Source: Bacteroidia bacterium
GTDB lineage: Bacteria > Bacteroidota > Bacteroidia > AKYH767-A > OLB10
NCBI GenBank assembly: GCA_025450095.1
Contig: JANWID010000007.1
Span: forward strand, 1 to 27,364
DNA: 27,364 nucleotides
Reading direction: 5' to 3'
Part shown: one piece after another, positions 15,922 through 23,988 of the stretch
Layout: every line of letters begins with the position of its first letter
How positions within the stretch are numbered: position 1 is the stretch's first letter
Made by a program: the position numbers and the translations under genes
The notes under the pieces: model-generated
Seen by the model: only the letters and a program-made list of their open reading frames with translations
What the model was told of the DNA's origin: nothing
The model's database searches: none

Positions 15922-18900
15922 TTGAATCTTACCCGCCTTTCAATAAATCGACCTACGTTCCCGGCCGTTATTGTAATTATTTTAATGTTCTTCGGGGTTT
16001 TCAGCTATTTGCAGCTGAACTATGAATTGGTGCCCAGGTTCAATCCACCGGTACTTACAGTTGCTACGATTTATCCCGGAGCGCCTGCACAATCGGTAGA
16101 AGATGATATTTCCATACCAATAGAAGATGCGCTTTCTTCACTGGAAAATATTGATGTAATCACTACCACTTCGAGGGAAAATTTTTCACTGGTGCGACTG
16201 GAGATGAAGACAGGTACCAACATCGACCTGTCTTTACAGGACGCATCCCGAAGACTGCAGCTGATTGCTGACAGGTTACCATCCGAATCCCGCAAACCTG
16301 TTCTCAGCCGGTTCGACTTTAACGATCTGCCTGTTATGCGCATTGCGGTTTCTGCACATATGGATACCGTTGCACTTACCCGGTTTGCATCGGATGAAAT
16401 TATTCCCGGATTAAAACAATTACACGGCGTTGCTGAAGTACGTCTCACCGGTGGCATCGGGGAAGAGATTGCTGTAATGCTCGATCCGGATAAAATGTCC
16501 GACCAGCGGGTTTCACCGCTCCAGGTATTGAAAGTCATGGGTAGTTTCAACAAGACTATTCCTGCCGGTTATATCGCTTCTGATTCATCACGTACCAGCA
16601 TTATTTTTTCCGGAACGTTCAACTCCCTGGAATCGCTCGGCGAAATGGTGATTTATGAAAATCCGGCTTACGGCATAAAGACACGGCTGAAAGATATTGC
16701 CTCAATAAACATCCGGCATACGGAACCAGAAGTGATTACCCGGCTGAATGGCAAACCTGCTCTTGGTATCGATATTAAAAAACAATCCGACGCGAATGCA
16801 GTAGCACTCAGTGAAGCTGTGAATGATCATCTTGATATCCTGGAATCAAAATATACGAATGATGCACTAAGATTTGATATTGCCGCCGACACCAGCATTT
16901 TTACAGTGAATGCGGCTGATGCTGTAATGGAAGACCTGTTACTGGCTATATTGCTCGTTTCGCTGGTGATGTTAATTTTTCTTCACAGTCTTCGCAACGC
17001 GATAATTGTAATGATCGCAATTCCCGTTTCGATCGTTACAACTTTTATAATTATGCACCTGTTGGGTTATTCACTGAACCTGCTTTCGTTGTTGGGCCTT
17101 TCACTAGCCATCGGCATCCTTGTGGATGACTCCATCGTAGTGATCGAAAATATTCACCGGCATTTCAAAATGGGAAAAGATCCGGTAACGGCTTCTTACG
17201 AGGGGAGAATGGAAATCGGGTTTACTGCAATCAGTATAACACTTATCGATATTGTTGTTTTTGTTCCCATCATCCTGGCAACAGGAATGGTGGCTGATCT
17301 GCTTCGACAGTTCAGCGTAGTGATTGTTACGTCAACACTGATGAGCCTGTTCGTTTCGTTTACGCTCGTCCCGTTATTAACTGCAAGGTGGACGGCAAAG
17401 AAAAAAGACAAACAAAATGTATTGAACAGCTTTGGACGTTTTACAGACAGGATCATGGAAGGTATTGCCGGAAAATTAACAATTATGGTTTCGTGGGCTT
17501 TGCGGCATAAGGTAATTGTGCTTTTCACGGCATTGGTACTTTTTTCCGGAGCACTATATCTTATTCCTTCCGGTAAGATCGGTATAGAATTTACACGGGC
17601 CGGCGATCGTTCTGAATTTTTGCTGGAACTACAGCTGGAGAAAAATGCAACATTAAGTCGCACCAACACCGCTACCGCTAAAGCGGAAAGTATTTTACTT
17701 CGTCACCCGGAAGTTACAACCGTATTCTCTAATGCAGGCCTCACAAGCAGCGGACGGATTGAATCAAATACAGCGTACCTTTCTGAATTGTATGTCCGAC
17801 TCGTTGATAAAGCTGATAGAAACAAATCAACAGCTGAAATAATAGATCTGGTTAAAAAAGAACTGACTGATTCCCTGACAGGAGTTAAAATCCGTCCCAT
17901 CCAGATTAATATTATCGGGCTGCGCGACGATGACGCTGTGCAGGTAAGTCTTCGCCACGATGTGCGCGATTCACTAATAGTTCCGGCCCGGAGAGTGCGT
18001 GAACTTCTTGAAAACACTAAGGGTGCAGTGGAAATAGAATCGTCACTTGAAACCAATACCAGGGGTTATGCTGTTGAACCGGATCCTGTAAAAACGGATT
18101 CACTTGGAATTGATCCATTGCAGGCCGGTATATCATTGAGAACATTAATCGGTGGTAATGATGATTTTAAAATGGAACTTAACGGTGTTGCCTATCCCAT
18201 AAAAATTATTGCTGACAAAAAATACAGTCAGCAAATTTCACAGATCGACAGCTTCCGGATATTAAACAACCGTGGGACTCCGGTTTCTGTAAGCAGTTTC
18301 GGTCAACTTAAGGAAGTGCCGGTTGCAGGTACATTAGAGCGGACAAACCGTTCCCCTTCGATAACCATAAAGTCACAAGTGTCCGGAAAACCTGCAGGGA
18401 CTGTAAGTAATGCACTGGCAAAAAAAATAGAAGATAGTGAAATAGAAAAATCCGTTTCACTGCTCTGGGGTGGTTCTTCAAAACGCACCACCGAAGCACT
18501 GGGAATCCTGGGTATTGCCTTTGCTATTTCCGTGTTGCTGGTTTACCTGGTACTTGTTGCGTTGTACGATTCGTGGATTTATCCTTTCGCGGTACTGTTC
18601 AGTATACCGCTTGCATTAATCGGCGCTTTAACTGCCATGGCGCTTGCCGGACAGGCATTAAGTATCTTTTCAATAATGGGATTAATCATGATGACAGGAT
18701 TGGTTGGAAAAAATGCAATCCTGATCGTCGATTTTGCAAATCGCCTGCGTGAAGAAGGCAATGAACTTTCAACTGCAATTACTTCAGCAGTGAGGCTTCG
18801 CTTTCGCCCTGTTATTATGACTACACTCACAATTGTTATTGGCTTATTACCCGTTGCACTGGCTTCCGGAGCAGGTTCAGAATGGAAAAACGGTCTGGCC

Positions 18901-19017
18901 TGGGCACTGATCGGCGGACTTACCAGTTCACTTATATTAACATTAATTGTAATACCGGTTGTTTATTACATACTTGAAAAAATTAAAATCCGGGTTGTGG
19001 GTGGAATTAAAAATTAA
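15922..19017 (+). CDS. RND-family efflux transporter, HAE-type (AcrB-like)
   Basis: A 1031-residue inner-membrane transporter of normal RND length. TM1 is at about 15-32, followed by a large periplasmic loop (VPRFNPPVLTVATIYPGA). The TM4 motif AIGILVDDSIVVIEN holds D402/D403, matching AcrB D407/D408, and K930 in LVGKNAILIVDFAN matches AcrB K940. The proton relay is therefore intact, and the double Asp fits a drug/hydrophobe (HAE) pump rather than a heavy-metal pump. Translation appears to start at TTG 15922: no ATG or GTG is in frame just upstream, and MNLTRLSINRP is the usual RND N-terminus. No membrane-fusion protein or outer-membrane factor gene is adjacent, so these must be encoded elsewhere or the pump works without a dedicated set. 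The substrate is unknown. Confidence 0.93.
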   Translation: MNLTRLSINRPTFPAVIVIILMFFGVFSYLQLNYELVPRFNPPVLTVATIYPGAPAQSVEDDISIPIEDALSSLENIDVITTTSRENFSLVRLEMKTGTNIDLSLQDASRRLQLIADRLPSESRKPVLSRFDFNDLPVMRIAVSAHMDTVALTRFASDEIIPGLKQLHGVAEVRLTGGIGEEIAVMLDPDKMSDQRVSPLQVLKVMGSFNKTIPAGYIASDSSRTSIIFSGTFNSLESLGEMVIYENPAYGIKTRLKDIASINIRHTEPEVITRLNGKPALGIDIKKQSDANAVALSEAVNDHLDILESKYTNDALRFDIAADTSIFTVNAADAVMEDLLLAILLVSLVMLIFLHSLRNAIIVMIAIPVSIVTTFIIMHLLGYSLNLLSLLGLSLAIGILVDDSIVVIENIHRHFKMGKDPVTASYEGRMEIGFTAISITLIDIVVFVPIILATGMVADLLRQFSVVIVTSTLMSLFVSFTLVPLLTARWTAKKKDKQNVLNSFGRFTDRIMEGIAGKLTIMVSWALRHKVIVLFTALVLFSGALYLIPSGKIGIEFTRAGDRSEFLLELQLEKNATLSRTNTATAKAESILLRHPEVTTVFSNAGLTSSGRIESNTAYLSELYVRLVDKADRNKSTAEIIDLVKKELTDSLTGVKIRPIQINIIGLRDDDAVQVSLRHDVRDSLIVPARRVRELLENTKGAVEIESSLETNTRGYAVEPDPVKTDSLGIDPLQAGISLRTLIGGNDDFKMELNGVAYPIKIIADKKYSQQISQIDSFRILNNRGTPVSVSSFGQLKEVPVAGTLERTNRSPSITIKSQVSGKPAGTVSNALAKKIEDSEIEKSVSLLWGGSSKRTTEALGILGIAFAISVLLVYLVLVALYDSWIYPFAVLFSIPLALIGALTAMALAGQALSIFSIMGLIMMTGLVGKNAILIVDFANRLREEGNELSTAITSAVRLRFRPVIMTTLTIVIGLLPVALASGAGSEWKNGLAWALIGGLTSSLILTLIVIPVVYYILEKIKIRVVGGIKN

Positions 19018-19072
19018 GAATTAAAAATTGAGATTACAGGAAATCATGAAGTACGTTTGCCGACGCATATGG

Positions 19073-19337
19073 GGATTACAGATTCATGTTGCAAGGGGAA
19101 CTCTGAAGAATTAGACACGCTGCCAATTTCATGCGATCCCTCGCTCCGCTCGGGATGACAATGCATTATGTTGAAAGTGCGGGCGGGGGATGCGGATGAT
19201 GTAAATTATTTCTATGAAAATAACATAGCCGCATCCCCCGCCCGCTTCTAATACACACCAGAACGTCATCCAGAGCGGAGCGATGGATCGCATCATGCTA
19301 GCACAATTCAAATAGTTAAGAATCTGTAATCCGTACC
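19073..19337. repeat. Large nested inverted repeat, second copy sharing ends with 4026-4150
   Basis: The 340-base gap 19018-19357 holds this element and no credible gene. Outer arms 19073-19084 and 19321-19332 (12 bp) are perfect. Middle arms 19133-19159 and 19265-19291 match at 25 of 27. Inner arms 19179-19195 and 19229-19245 are a perfect, very GC-rich 17-bp pair with a 33-base AT-rich loop. The left end shares 14 bases with 4031-4044 and the right end shares 16 bases with 4135-4150, while the cores differ. The middle arm (ATCCCTCGCTCCGCTCGGGATGAC type) resembles a palindromic intergenic repeat I know from other bacteria. The small open frame inside is a by-product. Confidence 0.85.
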
Positions 19338-19357
19338 TCCTTTTTACCCATTCAAAA

Positions 19358-19996
19358 ATGAGATTCTTTTATTTTCAAATAATCATTTTGTTTTTAGCTC
19401 CTTGTTATCTTTTTGGACAAGAATCATGGGAGCTCAAAAGAAAGTATGATGACCTGTTAATTTATACATCTCACTATCCCGGTTCCGATTTTAAATCGTT
19501 TAAAGCTGTTCAACAGGTAAGTGCTGGTAGCATGAAAGAAATTGCTGCCATACTGCTGGATGTGGAAAATTATACGGACTTGTTTCCTTATGCGTTGGAT
19601 GGAAGCATGGTTAAAAAATATAGTGATGGGCATTTTATTCATTACCTCGCTACCGATCTTCCATGGCCTGTAGATGACCGTTCCGGCATCTATGAAATTA
19701 CAACATTTTATAATGTGCAAATTAACGAGATCACAATTAAAGTAGATTGTATTCCATATACATATCCGGAAACTATCAGTACTGTTCGAATGACAGATGG
19801 AACAGGTTATTGGAAAATAAGAGAAGTGAATACAGGCCATTTTGAGGTCATTTTTCAATATCATGCTGATCCGGCAGGTAAGATCCCTGCATGGCTGGCG
19901 AATTCCTTTATTGAGGATCATCCTTACAAAACCATGCAGAACCTGAAGCGAATCATTGCATCGGGAAAATACAAGGGTGTGAAAGTGGATTTTTGA
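19358..19996 (+). CDS. Exported START-domain lipid-binding-like protein
   Basis: A 212-residue protein. Residues 1-21 are a Sec signal peptide (hydrophobic, ending LFGQ). The mature part (about 25-208) fits the START/Bet v1-like helix-grip fold: SWELKRKYDDLLIYTSHYPG, FKSFKAVQQVSAGSMKEIAAILLDVENYTDLFP, LATDLPWPVDDRSGIYE, and the long C-terminal helix PAWLANSFIEDHPYKTMQNLK. START domains hold a lipid or other hydrophobic ligand in a cavity. The PWPVxDRD/S pattern is common in bacterial START proteins, and the signal peptide puts this one in the periplasm. It lies 340 bases after the RND gene behind a repeat, so a shared transcript is uncertain. The ligand is unknown. Confidence 0.82.
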   Translation: MRFFYFQIIILFLAPCYLFGQESWELKRKYDDLLIYTSHYPGSDFKSFKAVQQVSAGSMKEIAAILLDVENYTDLFPYALDGSMVKKYSDGHFIHYLATDLPWPVDDRSGIYEITTFYNVQINEITIKVDCIPYTYPETISTVRMTDGTGYWKIREVNTGHFEVIFQYHADPAGKIPAWLANSFIEDHPYKTMQNLKRIIASGKYKGVKVDF

Positions 19997-20014
19997 AATT
20001 AATATTCTATTACA

Positions 20015-20042
20015 GTAAAGACGCGATGCATCACGTCCTTAC
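20015..20042. repeat. GTAAAGACGCGAT-type palindromic repeat
   Basis: Arms 20015-20027 and 20030-20042 pair over 13 positions, two of them as G-T, around a 2-base centre. It lies 18 bases after the START gene stop. The sequence resembles a palindrome I know as dispersed in Bacteroidota and cyanobacterial intergenic regions. There is no T tract. Confidence 0.6.
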
Positions 20043-20048
20043 AATTGA

Positions 20049-20258
20049 ATGCCGAGGATAATTAACGTTCCTTTTCAATTATCGCCTTTCGGCCCGAGTC
20101 TTGATATTTTTGATACGAAAGGTTCATTGATAATGAATCAACTGATTCAACCCGGAACAATTGAAATTGATCTTTCCGGGTATCATTCGGGTGTATATCT
20201 CTGCCGTTTTGTAAATGATAATGGAGACGCATTTTCAAAACGAATCATTATTGATTGA
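20049..20258 (+). pseudogene. Orphan T9SS type A sorting-domain fragment
   Basis: A 69-codon frame whose second half reads like the end of a T9SS C-terminal domain: LDIFDTKGSLI, then IEIDLSGYHSGVYLCRFV and SKRIIID. The usual first part (YPNPxxD...) and any passenger protein are missing, and the codon just before the ATG is an in-frame TGA. There is no signal peptide, so the piece could not be exported on its own. It is best read as the 3' remnant of a decayed secreted-protein gene, left between two repeat elements. A frameshifted 5' part was not found in the bases upstream. Confidence 0.6.
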
Positions 20259-20319
20259 TTCAACCGTGAGTTATAGTCAAAACCTTGAGGTCACCTGAAC
20301 CAACTAAGTTTTCATTGTT

Positions 20320-20434
20320 CCTGATGCAATGCATAGCATGATGCATTTAGGCATCCATGACATCAGGAGAAATTATAATGGGATCGTTCGGGATCGCAGA
20401 TCCTCATATTTCTTAGCCCGGGATTGCAAATCCC
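20320..20434. repeat. Cluster of small palindromes
   Basis: CCTGATG (20320-20326) pairs with CATCAGG (20361-20367). Two related hairpins follow: GGATC-GCA-GATCC (20391-20403) and GGGATT-GCA-AATCCC (20420-20434), which look like diverged tandem copies of one palindrome. The gap 20259-20480 holds nothing else I can support, and no T tract marks a terminator for the TonB receptor gene. Confidence 0.55.
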
Positions 20435-20480
20435 AGGCGGCGCAACAATGCATCGCATCAATATATGCTGTGTGAAAAAA

Positions 20481-22904
20481 TCAAAACCTCGCCGTCACCT
20501 GCAATAAATACGTTCGTGGGGGTTCGATTTTCAGAGGGCGGAGCGAGTACTCCAGGTTCGCGATGTTGTTTGAAATAAAAGAGACTGAATAATGCCTGAG
20601 GAAAAATACGCTTACGCGGGCATCGAAAACCAGGCTGCCATTATCATGCTCCTCACGGTATTCGGTGATGCCGGTTGGTAATAAATACGGTTGATCGAGA
20701 TCATAAAATGTTTTGTCGATGTTTTCCATAAAGGAATAATACCGTGCGCTGCCACCAATGGAGAAGCGTTTATTATACGTTGCCTCCACATCCACTTTAA
20801 ACAAATGACGGAAACGATATTTTAAAATGTTATCGGAAGTGTCCGTGCTGGTATTCGCATACGTGAGCTCCGTAGGAATAATACCATCGGCAGGATTGTC
20901 AGTTGCAAATACCTCATTCGGATTTTCGGTTTGTGGAAGCACGTATGTATAACCCAACAGCATGTTCAACTCGATCTTCGGCGAAATTTTTCCGTTTCCT
21001 AAAATTGAAAACTCATATCCCTTGATACGAGTACTACCGGTATTCACAAACTTAAATCCTGCTGAATCCGGCGCCCAGATGGCATAAATGTATTCAATGG
21101 TATTGTGATAATCCTGCCGGAACAATGCGAAATCAAGATAACCCATAAACGACCCGATACGAAATCCTTGCTTCACTCCTGCTTCCATGCTCCAACTGGT
21201 TTCTGGTTTTATCCCGGGGTTGGGGAAAACATAAATACCACCTGTTGTGGTAATGATAAACTTTTCCGCAATCGTAGGATAGCGGAATCCCTGTCCATAT
21301 GAAGCACGGATATTCGTGGTTTTGGTTATCTCCAGGTTAATACCGGTCCGGAATATGGGCTCATATTCTTTCTCACCACCATTCAATTCAAAATATTCAT
21401 ACCGCACTCCTGCCATTACGTGCAACACTCTGAAAAATTTCTTTCCCAACTGCAGGTATCCTGCCCGGTTCTTCAGGTTATTATCCGGTGTGCCGCTTCC
21501 GCTGTATAGATCAGCTCTGGAATTCGTCTCATTCAGATACAAACCGCCTGTGACATTCAGTCCTCCTATCTTATCAAACGAACGGCTGAATTCGTAATTA
21601 CCCAGGAAAATTTTTGCAGAATTACTCTGATCATTGCTGTTGTCGTTATCGGTAACATACCATCTTCCCTTCAGACTGTGACGTCCGCCATGTGATGTAT
21701 AATACGTCACAAACGGATCGACATAGTAATAGGTAAATTCGGTTAATGTCATCGTTCCGGGATAAGCCCGGTAGATACCACTGGTATCATCACCCCAGAC
21801 CAATGAAAAATTAGTCTTACCTGTCATTACATTTCCGTTTACACCCATACTCAAACCTTCCAGCTTTTTAAACCGATGCCGGTAGTTGAAATTAATTCGT
21901 CCCGACCGGTTTGCAACATCATTGTTATTGATGGTATCCACTTTGAACGGAACGTTACTATCAAGAATATGCGGCCCGATATAATTGTGGTCGTAATTGA
22001 ATTGTCCGCCAAGCACGACATCATTTTGTCCTAATTTCATTCCGTGTGAAAAATTCAGACCGCTGAAATTTGCAGCACCATCCCACCATTTGGCTTCCTC
22101 ATTCTCCGGAGTGCTATAAAATCCGGTATAGGTACGGATGTAAGTACTGCTTTTCTCTTTCGGATATTTTGTACGGAAATTAATTGTTCCGCTCAATGCA
22201 GAAGAACCATACAGAACAGAAGAAGCTCCTTCAACAATTTCAACCTGCTCGATATTTTCGGTTGGAATAAAAGCCCAGTCGGTACGACCTGCATCACCCG
22301 TGAGTATGGGAAGACCATCAATAAGACTGGCTACCCTGCTTCCTACGCCAAAGCTGAAACCACTGCCACCCCGGAGCTGCGGCTCTTCATCGAGTATGGT
22401 AAGGCCCGGTACCTGCTCCAGGGCAGATTTGATATTGACCGTATTTTTACTTTCGATCAGCTGTGGTTGCAGTATCTGCATAGAGACAATAACTTCATCC
22501 AGTCGTTGCTCGAACTTACTTGCCGAAATAACGACCAACCCCATTTCAGATGGTAAAGTCTGCAATACAAAATCGTGAGTATATGTTTTTCCTGCCTCCA
22601 CATCCAGCTCCAGTGTATCGGATTTCATGCCCAGGAATGTGCAGATCAATTTCCGTTTTCCCGGAGAAAGTTGTAACGAGTAGCTTCCATCATTTGCGGC
22701 AACAGTACCGGTACTTTTTTCACCCGCATCAATGATCATAGCTCCGGTAAGGGGCTGCTTCTTTTCGGCATCACGAACCGCACCAGTGAGCGTGCCCTTC
22801 TCTTGTGCTGATGCTGAAGAAACAAACAGGGAAATTAAAGCAACCAGGAATGTGATCCTGAAAAAAACCGGTACCTGGTATGCTGATCCGGAGTACAAGG
22901 ACAC
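20481..22904 (-). CDS. TonB-dependent outer-membrane receptor
   Basis: An 807-residue receptor. Residues 1-34 are a signal peptide (ending SASAQ), about 36-115 a carboxypeptidase-regulatory-like domain, and about 125-250 the plug (LEQVPGLTI, RGGSGFSFGVGSRVASLIDG, EIVEGASSVLYGSSALSGTINF). The rest is a 22-strand-type barrel ending in an aromatic TARF. VVISASKFEQRLDE (about 124-137) sits where a TonB box/plug start is expected. It resembles cobalamin/siderophore-type receptors more than SusC, and no SusD gene is present; the ligand is unknown. The start is GTG 22904, the codon right after the TAA of the upstream gene and in the same frame. No ATG lies before the signal peptide. The zero gap points to translational coupling with the secreted PCMD protein. 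Confidence 0.92.
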   Translation of the reverse strand: MSLYSGSAYQVPVFFRITFLVALISLFVSSASAQEKGTLTGAVRDAEKKQPLTGAMIIDAGEKSTGTVAANDGSYSLQLSPGKRKLICTFLGMKSDTLELDVEAGKTYTHDFVLQTLPSEMGLVVISASKFEQRLDEVIVSMQILQPQLIESKNTVNIKSALEQVPGLTILDEEPQLRGGSGFSFGVGSRVASLIDGLPILTGDAGRTDWAFIPTENIEQVEIVEGASSVLYGSSALSGTINFRTKYPKEKSSTYIRTYTGFYSTPENEEAKWWDGAANFSGLNFSHGMKLGQNDVVLGGQFNYDHNYIGPHILDSNVPFKVDTINNNDVANRSGRINFNYRHRFKKLEGLSMGVNGNVMTGKTNFSLVWGDDTSGIYRAYPGTMTLTEFTYYYVDPFVTYYTSHGGRHSLKGRWYVTDNDNSNDQSNSAKIFLGNYEFSRSFDKIGGLNVTGGLYLNETNSRADLYSGSGTPDNNLKNRAGYLQLGKKFFRVLHVMAGVRYEYFELNGGEKEYEPIFRTGINLEITKTTNIRASYGQGFRYPTIAEKFIITTTGGIYVFPNPGIKPETSWSMEAGVKQGFRIGSFMGYLDFALFRQDYHNTIEYIYAIWAPDSAGFKFVNTGSTRIKGYEFSILGNGKISPKIELNMLLGYTYVLPQTENPNEVFATDNPADGIIPTELTYANTSTDTSDNILKYRFRHLFKVDVEATYNKRFSIGGSARYYSFMENIDKTFYDLDQPYLLPTGITEYREEHDNGSLVFDARVSVFFLRHYSVSFISNNIANLEYSLRPLKIEPPRTYLLQVTARF

Positions 22905-23795
22905 TTACAGCTTGATCAGTTTTCCGAATGAAGTTCCAGTATTTCCAGTCAGCTGCGCCTTGAACACATAAACCCCGGGAGTAAGCTGTTGCATATCCAG
23001 CTTCGAATAGCCCGGAGGCAATTCATAGCGCACAGCCAGTCGGCCGGAACTGTCGTAAATAAATAACTCCGCGGTTTTCCCGGAATTATTTTCCAGCTCA
23101 GCGAAATCATCTATAACGTTACCGGTAATATGAAAATTTTCCGCCGAAGCGGCTTCCGGCAAGTTATTCGGATTAAATATCAGATCAATATCGTCAATAA
23201 TAATGGAGCTGCTGACAACCGGATTTGAAGGACCACTCGAACTGAGTATCCAATATGAAAGTACAGGTGTAGCTGCAGAAAAATAATCTATTGGTGCTGA
23301 AAACCGCGTAAATGTACTAACGGGGACATTGGGTGTAAAATAACGGACAAAACCTATTGTATCATTCGTGGCACCTAATAGCACAAACTGGATAAATCCC
23401 GAATCAGCTGCTGCAGGTGTGCATTTATACCATCCCACAATACTGTCGGGTCGTTGGGTGTAAGGAATACCTCCCGTTACTCCGTAAGGCGGAGTTGTAA
23501 TGAGTGTAGCCGTACTGGCAATTCCATTGGCTGTTATCGTAAAAACCGATTTTGTTGTCAGCTTAATTGCATACGTTCCCGAATGGACATCGGCACCAGT
23601 CGCCCGGGTACAAGTGAAAACACCGGTGATCGCTGTTTGCGAATTCAGGTTATTCCAGTTATCCGGATCAAAGTGATTTCCAACCTGTGTCCAGTTTTCA
23701 AAACCGGGATTGGGAGTGGCGGCATTCTGGGCATTTGTTGATGTAACAAAGGCCATTAATGCAGTTAATAAGATCAAATTGTAAAGTTGCTTCAT
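22905..23795 (-). CDS. Secreted PCMD-domain protein with T9SS type A sorting domain
   Basis: A 296-residue exported protein. The signal peptide is residues 1 to about 22 (ending TNAQ). About 28-210 matches the PCMD (putative carbohydrate metabolism domain) beta-sandwich: NPGFENWTQVGNHFDPDNWN, GADVHSGTYAIKL, RPDSIVGWYKCTPAAADSGF and a closing SSSIIIDDIDLIF. About 225-296 is a T9SS type A C-terminal domain (AELFIYDSSGRLAVRYELPPG, LTPGVYVFKAQLTG, FGKLIKL). It is expected on the cell surface or outside the cell. ATG 23795 gives a clean signal peptide; an in-frame ATG at 23822 lies upstream of the likely transcription start and is rejected. It is the first gene of an operon with the TonB receptor, whose start codon follows its stop directly. 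A role in capturing a ligand for that receptor is inferred. Confidence 0.87.
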   Translation of the reverse strand: MKQLYNLILLTALMAFVTSTNAQNAATPNPGFENWTQVGNHFDPDNWNNLNSQTAITGVFTCTRATGADVHSGTYAIKLTTKSVFTITANGIASTATLITTPPYGVTGGIPYTQRPDSIVGWYKCTPAAADSGFIQFVLLGATNDTIGFVRYFTPNVPVSTFTRFSAPIDYFSAATPVLSYWILSSSGPSNPVVSSSIIIDDIDLIFNPNNLPEAASAENFHITGNVIDDFAELENNSGKTAELFIYDSSGRLAVRYELPPGYSKLDMQQLTPGVYVFKAQLTGNTGTSFGKLIKL

Positions 23796-23819
23796 GGTAT
23801 TGGATTTACAAGCCTGTAG

Positions 23820-23827
23820 CAAATATA
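23820..23827 (-). promoter_or_regulatory. TAnnTTTG -7 box for the PCMD/TonB receptor operon
   Basis: On the minus strand the site reads TATATTTG, a full match to the Bacteroidota -7 consensus, 25 bases before the ATG at 23795. A TTTTG further upstream is too distant (about 28 bases) to be a good -33 element. Confidence 0.5.
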
Positions 23828-23936
23828 CTAAAATGACAGGAGCCCGATCTCACCTCAAAAGTCCGTTATGAACACTATAATTAACCCTTTTCCTGTAAAA
23901 TATCCTGCAAAACCTTTTTCCTTAAAAGGCAGGAAT

Positions 23937-23966
23937 AAAAAAAGCCACCTATCGGCAGCTTTTTTT
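23937..23966 (-). terminator. Intrinsic terminator of the atp operon
   Basis: On the minus strand AGCTGCC (23960-23954), loop GATA and GGTGGCT (23949-23943) form a 7-bp stem with two G-T pairs. The stem is extended by a run of A before it and a run of seven T after it. It lies 23 bases downstream of the atpG stop codon and marks the operon end. Confidence 0.85.
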
Positions 23967-23988
23967 CGGTTGGGAATCAGGTGTTTAT

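Noticed and set aside
19129..19311. Small minus-strand open frame of 60 codons
   Set aside because: It is made of the arms of the large inverted repeat and has no protein-like composition, so it is a by-product of the palindrome.
20320..20434. Palindrome cluster considered as a CRISPR array
   Set aside because: Units are not regularly spaced and there are no constant repeats with unique spacers.
20481..23795. TonB receptor operon considered as a SusC/SusD pair
   Set aside because: The partner has a PCMD domain and a T9SS sorting domain, not the helical SusD fold or a lipobox.
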